A DNA stretch of 64,000 bases, taken from Cupriavidus pauculus (GTDB lineage: Bacteria; Pseudomonadota; Gammaproteobacteria; Burkholderiales; Burkholderiaceae). The stretch lies in assembly GCF_008801835.1 (NCBI RefSeq), contig NZ_VZOW01000003.1:186001-250000 (forward strand). Reading direction: 5' to 3'. The position numbers were made by a program, and so were the translations under genes. The notes under the pieces were generated by a model. That model did no database searches. It saw only the letters and a list, made by a program, of their open reading frames with translations, and was not told the DNA's origin. Positions 27,828-36,448 of the stretch are shown here, one piece after another; the first letter of the stretch is position 1, and every line of letters starts with the position of its first letter.

Positions 27828-28838
27828 TCAGAGAATGACGGGTTCCGGCTCGATCCGCACACCGAAACGCCCCTGCACCGCATCGGCGATGCGGTGGGCA
27901 AGATTCAGCAGCGCGGCCCCGCTGCCGCCGCCACGGTGCACCAGCACCAGCGCCTGCTTGTCATAGACGCCCACCGGACCGTCGTCGAATCCCTTGAATC
28001 CGCACTGGTCGATCAGCCAGCCCGCCGCGAGCTTGTAACTGCCGTCGGGCTGCGCATAGCTCACCAGCGCCGGATACTCGTCGAGCAAGGCGTTGCGCTT
28101 GACCGCATCGACGACCGGATTCTTGAAGAACGATCCGGCGTTGCCGATCTGGCTGGGATCGGGCAGTTTGCGCGAGCGGATGGCGATCACGGCATCCCGT
28201 ACCTGCGCGGCGCTAGGCGATCCATGGGCCGCGAGTTCGCGCGCCAGTTCACCGTAGTTGAGCACCGGGCGCCACGCCTTGGGCAGACGCAGGGTCACCG
28301 CGGTAATGATGTAGCGGTCCTTGCCTTCGTGCTTGAACAGGCTGTCCCGATATCCAAAAGCGCACGCGTCCAGATCGAGTGTGACAAACTCGCCCGACTG
28401 ACGATCGAACGCGCGCAGGCGCTCAAAGCGCTCGCGCAGTTCCACGCCATAGGCGCCGATGTTCTGAATCGGGGCCGCGCCGGCCGTGCCTGGGATCAGC
28501 GCCAGGTTTTCCAGCCCCGGCATGCCATCGGCAACGGTGCGGCCGACCAGCGCGTGCCAGTTTTCGCCCGCGCCGGCCGTGACGAGCCACGCTTCGTCGT
28601 CCTGCGTGACGTCATAGCCGGGGATTTCCATCAGCAACACGCAGGCATCGAGGTCGCCGGTCAATACCACGTTGCTGCCGCCGCCCAGCACCACCACGGG
28701 CATGCCGGCGATGCGAGCGTCGCGCAGGGCGTCCACCAGATCTGATTCACTGCGGATGTGGGCTGCCAGACGCGCTTGGGCATCGAACCCGAATGTATTG
28801 TGGGTGCGCAGGGGATAAAATTCGTGGAAATCTGCCAT
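27828..28838 (-). CDS. murB: UDP-N-acetylenolpyruvoylglucosamine reductase
   Basis: NADPH- and FAD-dependent reduction that makes UDP-MurNAc for peptidoglycan. 336 aa, type I Mur[14 protein letters not shown] segment [41 protein letters not shown] with the active-site Tyr/Ser region; [27 protein letters not shown] at 28838 gives [16 protein letters not shown]; 77 more open codons upstream run into the divergent yajQ region and are ignored. A minus-strand TATAAT (28879-28884) may be its -10. Divergent from yajQ. Confidence 0.96.
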   Translation of the reverse strand: MADFHEFYPLRTHNTFGFDAQARLAAHIRSESDLVDALRDARIAGMPVVVLGGGSNVVLTGDLDACVLLMEIPGYDVTQDDEAWLVTAGAGENWHALVGRTVADGMPGLENLALIPGTAGAAPIQNIGAYGVELRERFERLRAFDRQSGEFVTLDLDACAFGYRDSLFKHEGKDRYIITAVTLRLPKAWRPVLNYGELARELAAHGSPSAAQVRDAVIAIRSRKLPDPSQIGNAGSFFKNPVVDAVKRNALLDEYPALVSYAQPDGSYKLAAGWLIDQCGFKGFDDGPVGVYDKQALVLVHRGGGSGAALLNLAHRIADAVQGRFGVRIEPEPVIL

Positions 28839-28946
28839 GCAAGGACGGGAGGAGAACCCCGGACCGGGGCAGCCCCCGATTATACGTAACCGATCCGGAT
28901 CGCCGCCGCTTGCCGGCTGCGCCATCGCAACACCAGGAGAATCGAT

Positions 28947-29432
28947 ATGCCGTCGTTTGACGTAGTTTGCGAAGCCAACATGGTCGAAGTGAAGAACGCC
29001 GTGGAACAGGCCAATAAGGAAATTTCCACGCGGTTCGACTTCAAGGGTTCCGACGCCCGTGTCGAGCAAAAGGAAGGCGAACTGACCGCGTTCGCCGATG
29101 ACGACTTCAAACTCGGCCAGGTCAAGGATGTCATGATCAACAAGATGGCCAAGCGCAATGTCGATGTGCGCTTCCTGGACTACGGCAAGGTCGAGAAGAT
29201 CAGCGGCGACAAGGTCAAGCAGGTCATCACGATCAAGAAGGGCGTGACCGGAGATTTGTCCAAGAAGATCGTACGCATGATCAAGGACAGCAAGATCAAG
29301 GTTCAGGCCAGCATCCAGGGCGATGCGGTGCGCGTGACGGGCACCAAGCGCGACGATCTGCAGTCGGTGATTGCGTTGCTGCGCAAGGACGTTGCCGAAG
29401 CGCCGCTCGATTTCAACAACTTCCGCGATTGA
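28947..29432 (+). CDS. YajQ family cyclic-di-GMP-binding protein
   Basis: 161-aa nucleotide-binding protein of the YajQ family, some members of which bind c-di-GMP and alter transcription. N-terminal [19 protein letters not shown], then [34 protein letters not shown], and [36 protein letters not shown] split over two alpha/beta domains. ATG follows CAGGAGA with good spacing. Convergent with the DUF192 gene. Which processes it controls here is not visible. Confidence 0.95.
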   Translation: MPSFDVVCEANMVEVKNAVEQANKEISTRFDFKGSDARVEQKEGELTAFADDDFKLGQVKDVMINKMAKRNVDVRFLDYGKVEKISGDKVKQVITIKKGVTGDLSKKIVRMIKDSKIKVQASIQGDAVRVTGTKRDDLQSVIALLRKDVAEAPLDFNNFRD

Positions 29433-29459
29433 TCGCGCGGCGCGCTGCGCCGCCGCGTC

Positions 29460-29909
29460 TCACTGCGCCTGTCGCGGCTGCGGCAGGCCGCCGATCTTTG
29501 CGCCGGGCTTGATGCCCTTCTGCGCGAACCATCCCTTGTTCATCTCCAGCGCATAACGGACCGCTGCGCGCGGGCAGTGGTTGTCCTCCGTTTGCGGCGC
29601 CATGTCCTCGATATTGACGATGCTGCCGTCGTCGGCCAGAAAGGCGATCGACAGCGGAAGGTTCGTGTTCTTCATCCAGAAGCAGTGGCCGGCCTTTTCG
29701 TCGAACAGGAACAGCATGCCGGCGTTGGCGGGCATGCTCTTGCGGTACATCAGCCCGCGTTCACGCTGTTCCGGGGTCGCCGCCACTTCGGCCTGGATCG
29801 CGTACATTCCGGCAGTCAAGGGAATCACGGGCATTGCCGCCTGCGCGTGGGCCAGGCCGGTGAGCGCCGTGGCGCCGATGGCAAGCAGAGACTTGAGCAC
29901 GATGTGCAT
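29460..29909 (-). CDS. DUF192 domain-containing secreted protein
   Basis: 149 aa. Sec signal peptide MHIVLKSLLAIGATALTG...AHA (cleavage after about residue 22), so periplasmic or exported. The DUF192 domain follows: IQAEVAATPEQRERGLMYRKSMP, MLFLFDEKAGHCFWMKNTNLPLSIAFLADDG, then a C-terminal ALEMNKGWFAQKGIKPG. The family is functionally undefined. Its promoter side abuts the terminator of the small secreted protein gene at 30001-30035. Confidence 0.9.
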   Translation of the reverse strand: MHIVLKSLLAIGATALTGLAHAQAAMPVIPLTAGMYAIQAEVAATPEQRERGLMYRKSMPANAGMLFLFDEKAGHCFWMKNTNLPLSIAFLADDGSIVNIEDMAPQTEDNHCPRAAVRYALEMNKGWFAQKGIKPGAKIGGLPQPRQAQ

Positions 29910-30000
29910 GGGTTGATTCTGGTCGTTGAGAGTCCGCAGCAGGCCAAAGCATAGCGCAGCCGATCAGGTGTGTGTCGGCGGCAGCGGGTGCGCGGACATG

Positions 30001-30035
30001 AAAAAAGGCAGGACGTGTCGAACGTGCCTGCCTTT
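30001..30035 (-). terminator. Terminator of the small secreted Ala/Lys-rich protein gene
   Basis: On the minus strand AAAGGCAGG pairs with CCTGCCTTT (30004-30012, 30027-30035), extended by ACGT/ACGT with one bulge, followed by T6 (plus-strand A-run 30001-30006). About 50 bases past the stop at 30086. Confidence 0.85.
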
Positions 30036-30085
30036 CACATCCACGCGGGTCGCGGCTTGCGCCGCCGCCCGCGCGCGTGCCGCCT

Positions 30086-30280
30086 TTACTGAGCGGCCGG
30101 TGCCGAAGCTTCCGCCTTCTTGGCGTGCTTCTTCTTGGTGGACTTCTTCTTGGTGGTCTTCGCCGGCTTCGCGGCTTCCTTGGCGGCCGGCGCTGCAGTG
30201 TCAGCAGCGGGTGCCGAAGCTTGGGCGAAGGCGCCAGTAGCGAACAGGCCAACAACCAGGGCAGCGATCAGTTTTTTCAT
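30086..30280 (-). CDS. Small exported Ala/Lys/Pro-rich protein
   Basis: 64 aa, no recognised domain. A clear Sec signal peptide (MKKLIAALVVGLFATGAFA, cleavage before QAS) leaves a mature peptide of about 45 residues. It is almost entirely Ala, Lys, Pro, Ser and Thr with a basic run KKKSTKKKHAKK, so highly positive and probably disordered. GAGG lies 8 bases before the ATG, and it has its own terminator (30001-30035), so it is a real single-gene unit. Similar short lysine-rich secreted proteins occur in related genera; the role is unknown. Cell-wall or nucleic-acid binding is only a guess from charge. Confidence 0.8.
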   Translation of the reverse strand: MKKLIAALVVGLFATGAFAQASAPAADTAAPAAKEAAKPAKTTKKKSTKKKHAKKAEASAPAAQ

Positions 30281-30379
30281 TGCGAGTACCTCGAAGAATT
30301 TGTATCCAGTATTTGGAAGGTTTGACGCGCAGTAGACGTGTCACTCGCAAAAACGACGCGCTTGCGTTGTGCGTTGACG

Positions 30380-31030
30380 TCATGTCGGCCGGGATTTGTA
30401 ACCATGTTTTACCTGCATCACCCGCGCCGTCTGTGCAGGTTTTGTCTTGCGCACAGGCGAAACGTTGTGTGTAAGTCCTAATGTGCGCACATCCAGTTCG
30501 CACCATTGGCCGGGCCTCAGATGCAATGCGGGCAGCGACACATCGCCGATCGATGCGCGGATCAGTCGCAGCGTTGGATAACCCGCGGCCGCGGTCATGC
30601 GACGCACCTGACGATTCTTGCCTTCGCGAATCGCGAGTTGAATCCAGGCGGTAGGAATGGCGGCGCGAAACCGGATTGGCGGATCCCGATCCCACAACCA
30701 TGCAGGCGCGTCAACGATCGACACTTTCGCGGGCAGCGTCTTGAAATCGCCAAGATCCACCCCGCTGCGTAACAGCCGCAGCGCCGCCTCGTCCGGCACG
30801 CCTTCCACCTGCGCGAAATAGGTCTTGGTGAGTTTGTGTTGGGGATCGGCAATGCGCGCCTGCAACGCGCCGTCATCGGTCAGCAGCAGCAAGCCTTCGC
30901 TGTCCGCATCGAGCCGGCCCGCCGGGTACACGCCGGGCACATCGACGCAATCGGCCAGCGTCGCGCGCGTGGGGTGCGCCGAAAACTGGCTCATCATCTG
31001 GAAGGGCTTGTTGAGGGCGATCAGGGTCAT
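30380..31030 (-). CDS. rluE: 23S rRNA pseudouridine synthase, RsuA/RluE type
   Basis: Isomerises a uridine in ribosomal RNA; the short form without an S4 domain is typical of RluE (23S position 2457 in E. coli). 216 aa. Catalytic aspartate D41 in GRLDADSEGLLLLTDDG; substrate-loop KTYFAQVEG; IREGKNRQVRRMTAAAGYPTLRLIR. The C-terminal 30 residues are basic and non-conserved. ATG at 31030. Divergent from icd with 261 bases between. The precise site is inferred from the family. Confidence 0.9.
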   Translation of the reverse strand: MTLIALNKPFQMMSQFSAHPTRATLADCVDVPGVYPAGRLDADSEGLLLLTDDGALQARIADPQHKLTKTYFAQVEGVPDEAALRLLRSGVDLGDFKTLPAKVSIVDAPAWLWDRDPPIRFRAAIPTAWIQLAIREGKNRQVRRMTAAAGYPTLRLIRASIGDVSLPALHLRPGQWCELDVRTLGLTHNVSPVRKTKPAQTARVMQVKHGYKSRPT

Positions 31031-31112
31031 GGGCGCGCATTATCTCCCAAGGCCGCGCGCGCCAGTATTCCGCGTCCGCAAGTTGGCGCGCGCCATCGCT
31101 TTATGCATAATA

Positions 31113-31140
31113 TTGAGAATAGTCTTATGTCTTATATAAG
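31113..31140 (+). promoter_or_regulatory. Sigma-70 promoter of icd
   Basis: -35 TTGAGA (31113-31118), spacer 16, -10 TATAAG (31135-31140). The -10 lies inside the 18-bp palindrome at 31127-31144, so a bound regulator would block polymerase. Leader about 145 bases. Confidence 0.6.
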
Positions 31141-31144
31141 ACAT
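31127..31144. promoter_or_regulatory. Perfect 18-bp palindromic operator over the icd promoter
   Basis: ATGTCTTATATAAGACAT reads identically on both strands; a further GTCTTAT half-site lies directly upstream (31122-31128). The inner 13 bases recur at 26240-26252 upstream of argF. Position over the -10 implies repression. The binding protein is not identified. Confidence 0.7.
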
Positions 31145-31291
31145 GTGCGAGATACTTGGCGGTGCACGGCCTGCAGGTCCGCCGCCATGTGACGAGGCTG
31201 AAACGCCCGCTACAATGCCTCGCACAACACAATCGCGTGGCCCGGCGGCAAGCCCGGGCAGTCATCACCCCATCCGCAGTTGGAGACGATT

Positions 31292-32542
31292 ATGTATCAG
31301 CACATCAAGGTGCCGGCAGGCGAAAAAATCACGGTCAACGCCGATTTCTCGCTGAACGTGCCCGACAACCCGATCATCCCGTACATCGAAGGCGACGGAA
31401 CGGGCGTGGATATCACGCCGGTGATGCTGAAGGTGGTGGATGCAGCGGTCGCCAAGGCCTACGGCGGCAAGCGCAAGATCGCCTGGATGGAAGTCTACGC
31501 CGGGGAGAAGTCGACCCGCATCTACGGCCCGGACGTTTGGCTGCCGGACGAAACGCTCGACGTCGTCAAGGAATATGTGGTGTCGATCAAGGGTCCGCTC
31601 ACCACGCCCGTCGGCGGTGGCATCCGATCGCTGAACGTGGCGCTGCGCCAGCAGCTTGACCTTTACGTCTGCCTGCGCCCGGTTCGCTATTTCAAGGGCG
31701 TGCCTTCGCCCGTGCGCGAGCCCGAAAAGACCGACATGGTGATTTTCCGCGAGAACTCCGAAGACATCTACGCGGGTATCGAATGGGAGGCCGGCAGCGA
31801 GGGCGCGCGAAAGCTGATCGCCTTCCTGCGCAACGAAATGGGTGTGACGAAGATCCGTTTCCCGGACACGTCCGGCATCGGCGTCAAGCCCGTGTCGAAG
31901 CAGGGCACGCAGCGCCTGGTGCGAAAGGCCATCCAGTACGCCATCGACAACGACAAGCCGTCCGTGACGCTGGTGCACAAGGGCAACATCATGAAATTCA
32001 CGGAAGGCGGCTTCCGCGATTGGGGCTATGAACTCGCGCAGCAGGAATTCGGCGCCCAGCTGGTGGATGGCGGCCCGTGGTGCAAGTTCAAGAATCCGAA
32101 GACCGGACGCGACATCGTCGTCAAGGACGCCATCGCCGACGCTTTCCTGCAGCAGATCCTGCTGCGGCCGGCCGAATATTCGGTGATCGCCACCCTGAAC
32201 CTGAACGGCGACTACATTTCGGACGCGCTTGCGGCGCAGGTCGGCGGGATCGGGATTGCGCCCGGCGCGAACATGTCGGATTCCGTGGCGATGTTCGAAG
32301 CCACCCACGGCACCGCGCCGAAGTACGCGGGCAAGGACTATGTGAATCCGGGCTCTGAAATCCTGTCCGCGGAAATGATGCTGCGTCACATGGGATGGAC
32401 GGAGGCTGCGGACCTGATCATCGACGCGATGGAGAAGTCGATCCAGTCGAAGAAGGTCACGTACGATTTTGCGCGACTTCTGGAAGGTGCCACGCAGGTA
32501 TCGTGCTCCGGGTTCGGGCAGGTAATGATCGACAACATGTGA
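31292..32542 (+). CDS. icd: Isocitrate dehydrogenase (NADP+)
   Basis: TCA-cycle enzyme oxidising isocitrate to 2-oxoglutarate. 416 aa, E. coli-type homodimeric form. [28 protein letters not shown] with the serine that AceK phosphorylates in relatives; [12 protein letters not shown]; substrate and metal residues in the region ending [24 protein letters not shown] in APKYAG followed by DYVNPGS supports NADP+ use. ATG at 31292 has GGAGA 5 bases upstream; an in-frame TTG 12 bases earlier is rejected. The promoter is overlapped by an 18-bp palindrome, suggesting control by a carbon-metabolism repressor. Confidence 0.98.
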   Translation: MYQHIKVPAGEKITVNADFSLNVPDNPIIPYIEGDGTGVDITPVMLKVVDAAVAKAYGGKRKIAWMEVYAGEKSTRIYGPDVWLPDETLDVVKEYVVSIKGPLTTPVGGGIRSLNVALRQQLDLYVCLRPVRYFKGVPSPVREPEKTDMVIFRENSEDIYAGIEWEAGSEGARKLIAFLRNEMGVTKIRFPDTSGIGVKPVSKQGTQRLVRKAIQYAIDNDKPSVTLVHKGNIMKFTEGGFRDWGYELAQQEFGAQLVDGGPWCKFKNPKTGRDIVVKDAIADAFLQQILLRPAEYSVIATLNLNGDYISDALAAQVGGIGIAPGANMSDSVAMFEATHGTAPKYAGKDYVNPGSEILSAEMMLRHMGWTEAADLIIDAMEKSIQSKKVTYDFARLLEGATQVSCSGFGQVMIDNM

Positions 32543-32843
32543 CGCCGGATGGCCCGGTCCGGATGGCGCGCGAACATCGCGGCCCGGTCGGGTGTGGCAT
32601 CGAAGGGCGGCCCAAGCAGCCGCTTTTCCATCCTTCCGCCAATGCGGAAACAAAAGCAGAAACGCCCGGCGCATGGATGACATGCGCCGGGCGTCTTGTC
32701 GGATGCTGGCGTACCGCTATTGCAGCGTGCTGCGGCAGGACGTGGTCCACCGTCGCACAGGATCCCGTTCCGAAGGGAAGAACATTCCCTTCACATCCGC
32801 ATGGACCGACACCGCTCTATGGCGCGTTCGGTCGCGGCGCACT
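32543..32843. other. Non-coding gap between convergent icd and cold-shock gene
   Basis: 301 bases with no credible reading frame. The only clear element is the strong hairpin at 32662-32694. Confidence 0.6.
32662..32694. terminator. Strong hairpin, likely bidirectional terminator for icd and csp
   Basis: Perfect 14-bp stem ACGCCCGGCGCATG / CATGCGCCGGGCGT with GATGA loop. On the minus strand it is followed by T-rich sequence (GTTTCTGCTTTTGTTT), better suited to csp; the plus-strand side has only CTTGT. Confidence 0.7.
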
Positions 32844-33053
32844 TTACTGGTTGGCGTCCTGGATGTTCGTCGCTTGCTTGCCCTTCGGGCCTTGCACGAC
32901 TTCGAACACAACGCGCTGGCCTTCCTTCAGCGTCTTGAAACCCGCCATCTGAATGGCCGAAAAGTGCGCAAACAGTTCTTCCTCGCCGTCGTCCGGCTTG
33001 ATAAAGCCAAAACCCTTGGCGTCATTGAACCATTTGACGATACCGCTTGCCAT
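32844..33053 (-). CDS. Cold-shock protein (CspA family)
   Basis: Single-stranded nucleic-acid-binding protein that melts RNA structure. 69 aa, full CSD. RNP1 KGFGFI (14-19 region) and RNP2-like ELFAHFSAI, ending [17 protein letters not shown] at 33053 preceded by GGGGGAG; a 39-codon upstream extension is unsupported. A candidate promoter (33319-33347) would give a leader of about 260 bases, long as in other cspA-type genes whose leader acts as an RNA thermosensor. Whether it is cold-induced cannot be told from the protein. Confidence 0.95.
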   Translation of the reverse strand: MASGIVKWFNDAKGFGFIKPDDGEEELFAHFSAIQMAGFKTLKEGQRVVFEVVQGPKGKQATNIQDANQ

Positions 33054-33318
33054 AAACTCCCCCAACGAAAAAGCTGATTTCAAGCGGGGAAACCAATGGC
33101 CAGCCGAACACCACCTCGACGGGCTTGTGCATGCAATCCCCGGAGGGGCTGCAACAACAGCGCCGCGCAAATGAAATTCGCGTGGTCAGTCGCTCGGCGC
33201 CCGCCTGGATGCGGGCCGGTAACAACTGGCCAACGCCGGTCGTGGGCCTCCCTGCTCACGGAAACATCCGATCCGGCCTGTATGCTTGGCTCGCTGGCCG
33301 GGAGCAGATGTGCGATCG

Positions 33319-33347
33319 ATTTTTCTGGCAAACCTACACACTGTCAA
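33319..33347 (-). promoter_or_regulatory. Candidate promoter of the cold-shock gene
   Basis: On the minus strand: -35 TTGACA (perfect, 33347-33342), spacer 17, -10 AAAAAT (33324-33319; four of six). Start near 33312, so a leader of about 260 bases. Confidence 0.5.
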
Positions 33348-33560
33348 GTTGGCAGATTCCCCACTCGGCGTGGGGTGTGGCGGGATTGAAACGGCCGCAG
33401 ATGGTACCTTAGCTGCCGTGGTGCGCGGATTCGTCCGTCCCGTTGCGGCGCAGGCATTTCCGGTCCGGTACGGTGCGCGGCGGCAACCGGATGCACCGCA
33501 AACGTGCGCTGGGCGGCTTCTGTACGGTGGCCCACCTCCGGAATTTTCCAATGAGCGGGA

Positions 33561-33587
33561 CTTGAATACGGGTCCAGTTCCCCAAAT
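33561..33587 (+). promoter_or_regulatory. Candidate sigma-32 promoter of clpS-clpA
   Basis: CTTGAAT (33561-33567; 6 of 7 to CTTGAAA), 12-base spacer, CCCCAAAT (33580-33587; one mismatch to CCCCATNT). Start near 33594, leader about 28 bases. A vegetative-like pair TTGCAG/TAGAAT (33587-33592, 33609-33614, spacer 16) overlaps just downstream. Confidence 0.65.
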
Positions 33588-33621
33588 TGCAGACTTGTGA
33601 GTAAGGGTTAGAATAAAAGCC

Positions 33622-33948
33622 ATGGCGACACGGCTGGCGAACACCCCCCAACGCGATGCAGGCACGGTAATCGAGCGGAAAGAGCAGCAGCTCAAGCCGC
33701 CGGCGATGTACAAGGTGCTCCTGCTCAACGACGACTACACTCCCATGGAGTTTGTCGTGATGATCCTGCAGCAGTATTTCAGCAGGGACCGGGAAACGGC
33801 GACGCAGATCATGCTGACCGTTCACCGGGAAGGCAAGGGCGTTTGCGGTATCTACACGCGGGATATCGCGGCGACCAAGGTCGAGCTTGTATCAACCCAT
33901 GCGCGGCAGGCGGGCCACCCGCTGCAGTGCGTGATGGAGGAAGCATGA
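33622..33948 (+). CDS. clpS: ATP-dependent Clp protease adapter ClpS
   Basis: Adapter delivering N-degron substrates to ClpAP. 108 aa. An unstructured N-terminal arm (1-30) is followed by the core: [20 protein letters not shown], where the N-D-D-Y-T-P-M-E pocket binds the N-terminal residue, then [19 protein letters not shown]. The ATG has no ribosome-binding site in the preceding 15 bases. Its TGA overlaps the clpA ATG by four bases, so the pair is coupled. A sigma-32-like promoter lies just upstream. Confidence 0.96.
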   Translation: MATRLANTPQRDAGTVIERKEQQLKPPAMYKVLLLNDDYTPMEFVVMILQQYFSRDRETATQIMLTVHREGKGVCGIYTRDIAATKVELVSTHARQAGHPLQCVMEEA

Positions 33949-36242
33949 TTGCGCAAGAATTGGAAGTAAGCCTGCACATGGCCTTTGTCGAGGCACGCCA
34001 GGCTCGCCACGAGTTCATTACCGTGGAACACCTTCTGCTGGCGTTGCTCGACAACCCGACGGCGGCCGAAGTGCTGCGCGCGTGCGCGGCAAATATCGAG
34101 GACTTGCGCACCAGTCTGAAGAACTTCATTGCCGATAACACGCCCGTCGTGCCCGGCACGGACGAGGTGGACACGCAGCCCACGCTGGGATTCCAGCGTG
34201 TGATCCAGCGCGCCATCATGCACGTGCAATCGACGTCGAACGGCAAGAAGGAAGTCACCGGCGCGAACGTGCTGGTGGCGATCTTCGGCGAGAAGGACTC
34301 CCACGCGGTGTACTACCTGCAGCAGCAGGGCGTGACGCGCCTGGACGTGGTCAACTTCATCAGCCACGGTATCCGCAAGGATCAGGCGGAGCCCGCCAAG
34401 CACGGCGAAGGCAATGCCGAGGGCGAGGGCGGCGACGGCAAGGAAAGCCCGCTCGAGCAATACACGCAGAACCTGAACGCGCTGGCCAAGGCCGGCAAGA
34501 TCGACCCGTTGATCGGCCGGGACAGCGAGGTCGAGCGCGTGGTGCAGGTGCTGTGCCGCCGGCGCAAGAACAATCCGCTGCTGGTGGGCGAGGCCGGCGT
34601 AGGCAAGACCGCGATCGCCGAAGGCCTGGCATGGCGCATCACCAAGAACGAAGTGCCCGATATCCTTGAAAAGGCCACGGTGTACTCGCTCGACATGGGC
34701 GCGTTGCTGGCCGGCACGAAGTATCGCGGCGATTTCGAACAGCGCCTGAAGGGTGTGCTGAAGTCGCTCAAGGACAATCCGAACGCGATCCTGTTTATCG
34801 ACGAGATCCACACGCTGATCGGTGCGGGCGCCGCGTCGGGCGGCACGCTGGACGCCAGCAACCTGCTCAAGCCGGCGCTGTCGTCGGGGCAGCTCAAGTG
34901 CGTCGGCGCGACCACGTTCACCGAATATCGCGGCATTTTCGAAAAAGACGCCGCACTGTCGCGCCGTTTCCAGAAAATCGACGTGGTCGAACCGTCGGTC
35001 GACCAGACCGTGCAGATCCTGCGCGGCCTGAAATCGCGCTTCGAGGAACACCATGGCGTGAAGTACGCGGCGTCGGCGCTGACTGCCGCCGCCGAACTGT
35101 CAGCGCGCTTCATTACCGACCGCCATCTGCCGGACAAGGCTATCGATGTGATCGATGAGGCGGGCGCCGCGCAGCGGATCCTGCCGAAGTCGAAGCAGAA
35201 GAAGACGATCGGCAAGGGCGAGATCGAGGACATCGTGTCGCGCATCGCGCGCATTCCGCCGCAGAGCGTCAACCAGGACGATCGCAGCAAGCTGCAGACG
35301 CTGGAACGCGACCTGAAATCGGTGGTGTTCGGTCAGGATCCCGCGATCGAGGCGCTGTCCGCGGCGATCAAGATGTCGCGTGCGGGGCTGGGCAAGACCG
35401 ACAAGCCTATCGGCTCGTTCCTGTTCTCCGGCCCGACCGGCGTGGGCAAGACCGAAGTGGCCAAGCAACTGGCGTTCATCATGGGCATCGAGTTGCTGCG
35501 CTTCGACATGTCCGAATACATGGAGCGCCATGCGGTCAGCCGGTTGATCGGCGCGCCGCCGGGCTATGTCGGATTCGACCAGGGTGGCTTGCTGACCGAG
35601 GCCGTCACCAAGAAGCCGCATTGCGTGCTGCTGCTCGACGAGATCGAGAAGGCGCATCCGGATATTTTCAATATCCTGCTGCAGGTGATGGACCATGGCT
35701 CGCTGACCGATAACAACGGCCGTCGCGCCGACTTCCGCAACGTGATCATCATCATGACCACCAATGCGGGAGCCGAAACGATGAACCGGGCGACGATCGG
35801 TTTCACCACGGCGCGCGAGCAGGGCGACGAGATGGCCGACATCAAGCGGATGTTCACGCCCGAGTTCCGCAACCGGCTCGATGCCACCATCAGCTTCCGT
35901 GCGCTCGATGAGGAGATCATCCTGCGTGTGGTGGACAAGTTCCTGATGCAGCTGGAAGAGCAGCTGCACGAGAAGAAGGTGGAAGCCAGTTTCTCGGAAA
36001 AGCTGCGCAAGTATCTGGCCCAGAAGGGTTTCGACCCGCTGATGGGTGCACGGCCAATGCAGCGCCTGATCCAGGACATGATCCGCAAGGCGCTCGCCGA
36101 CGAACTGCTGTTTGGCAGGCTGCTGACCGGAGGCAAGGTGGCGGTCGATCTGGACGACAACGACCAGATCCTGCTGAGCTTTTCGGAAGCCGATCCGGAG
36201 CCCCCCGAGGCGCCGGAGAGCGAACAGCGCGCAGAAGCCTGA
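33945..36242 (+). CDS. clpA: ATP-dependent Clp protease ATP-binding subunit ClpA
   Basis: Hexameric AAA+ unfoldase of the ClpAP protease. 765 aa. N-domain 1-140 (Clp repeats, ClpS-binding); acidic, Gly-rich linker about 150-170; first ATPase with Walker A GEAGVGKT near 215 and [12 protein letters not shown]; second ATPase with GPTGVGKT near 498 and [11 protein letters not shown]; the IGF loop within [11 protein letters not shown] docks ClpP. Acidic tail ends [15 protein letters not shown] overlaps the clpS stop (ATGA) and follows GGAGG. clpP is not in the window. Terminator at 36283. Confidence 0.99.
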   Translation: MIAQELEVSLHMAFVEARQARHEFITVEHLLLALLDNPTAAEVLRACAANIEDLRTSLKNFIADNTPVVPGTDEVDTQPTLGFQRVIQRAIMHVQSTSNGKKEVTGANVLVAIFGEKDSHAVYYLQQQGVTRLDVVNFISHGIRKDQAEPAKHGEGNAEGEGGDGKESPLEQYTQNLNALAKAGKIDPLIGRDSEVERVVQVLCRRRKNNPLLVGEAGVGKTAIAEGLAWRITKNEVPDILEKATVYSLDMGALLAGTKYRGDFEQRLKGVLKSLKDNPNAILFIDEIHTLIGAGAASGGTLDASNLLKPALSSGQLKCVGATTFTEYRGIFEKDAALSRRFQKIDVVEPSVDQTVQILRGLKSRFEEHHGVKYAASALTAAAELSARFITDRHLPDKAIDVIDEAGAAQRILPKSKQKKTIGKGEIEDIVSRIARIPPQSVNQDDRSKLQTLERDLKSVVFGQDPAIEALSAAIKMSRAGLGKTDKPIGSFLFSGPTGVGKTEVAKQLAFIMGIELLRFDMSEYMERHAVSRLIGAPPGYVGFDQGGLLTEAVTKKPHCVLLLDEIEKAHPDIFNILLQVMDHGSLTDNNGRRADFRNVIIIMTTNAGAETMNRATIGFTTAREQGDEMADIKRMFTPEFRNRLDATISFRALDEEIILRVVDKFLMQLEEQLHEKKVEASFSEKLRKYLAQKGFDPLMGARPMQRLIQDMIRKALADELLFGRLLTGGKVAVDLDDNDQILLSFSEADPEPPEAPESEQRAEA

Positions 36243-36282
36243 GCACGCTCCGAGGGCGCCGCACCGGGTGCGGCATCGACAC

Positions 36283-36312
36283 AACGGCCGGGCAATGTCC
36301 CGGCCGTTTTCT
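36283..36312 (+). terminator. Rho-independent terminator of clpS-clpA
   Basis: AACGGCCGGG (36283-36292), 6-base loop, CCCGGCCGTT (36299-36308), then TTTTCTT. It lies 40 bases past the clpA stop. Confidence 0.9.
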
Positions 36313-36448
36313 TGCCCGATTGTTCCAGTTTTGGGCGATCAGCGACGGTCATTCTGCAAGTTGACCGATCATCGGGCAAAATACGGGACGGCGCTTACCG
36401 CCTTTCCTTTTGTCCGGTGGCCGTTTGGCCACCCAGCCTGAGTCCCCG

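Larger units (their letters stand above)
33054..33621. other. Divergent csp / clpS intergenic region
   Basis: 568 non-coding bases: the probable long csp leader (to about 33312), a csp promoter candidate, a small hairpin CCCCAC/GTGGGG near 33360, and the clpS promoters (33561-33614). Open frames here are low-complexity shadows. Confidence 0.6.

Noticed and set aside
32395..32952. 185-codon frame running out of icd into the intergenic gap
   Set aside because: Overlaps icd in another frame and reads through the terminator hairpin; no start signal or similarity.
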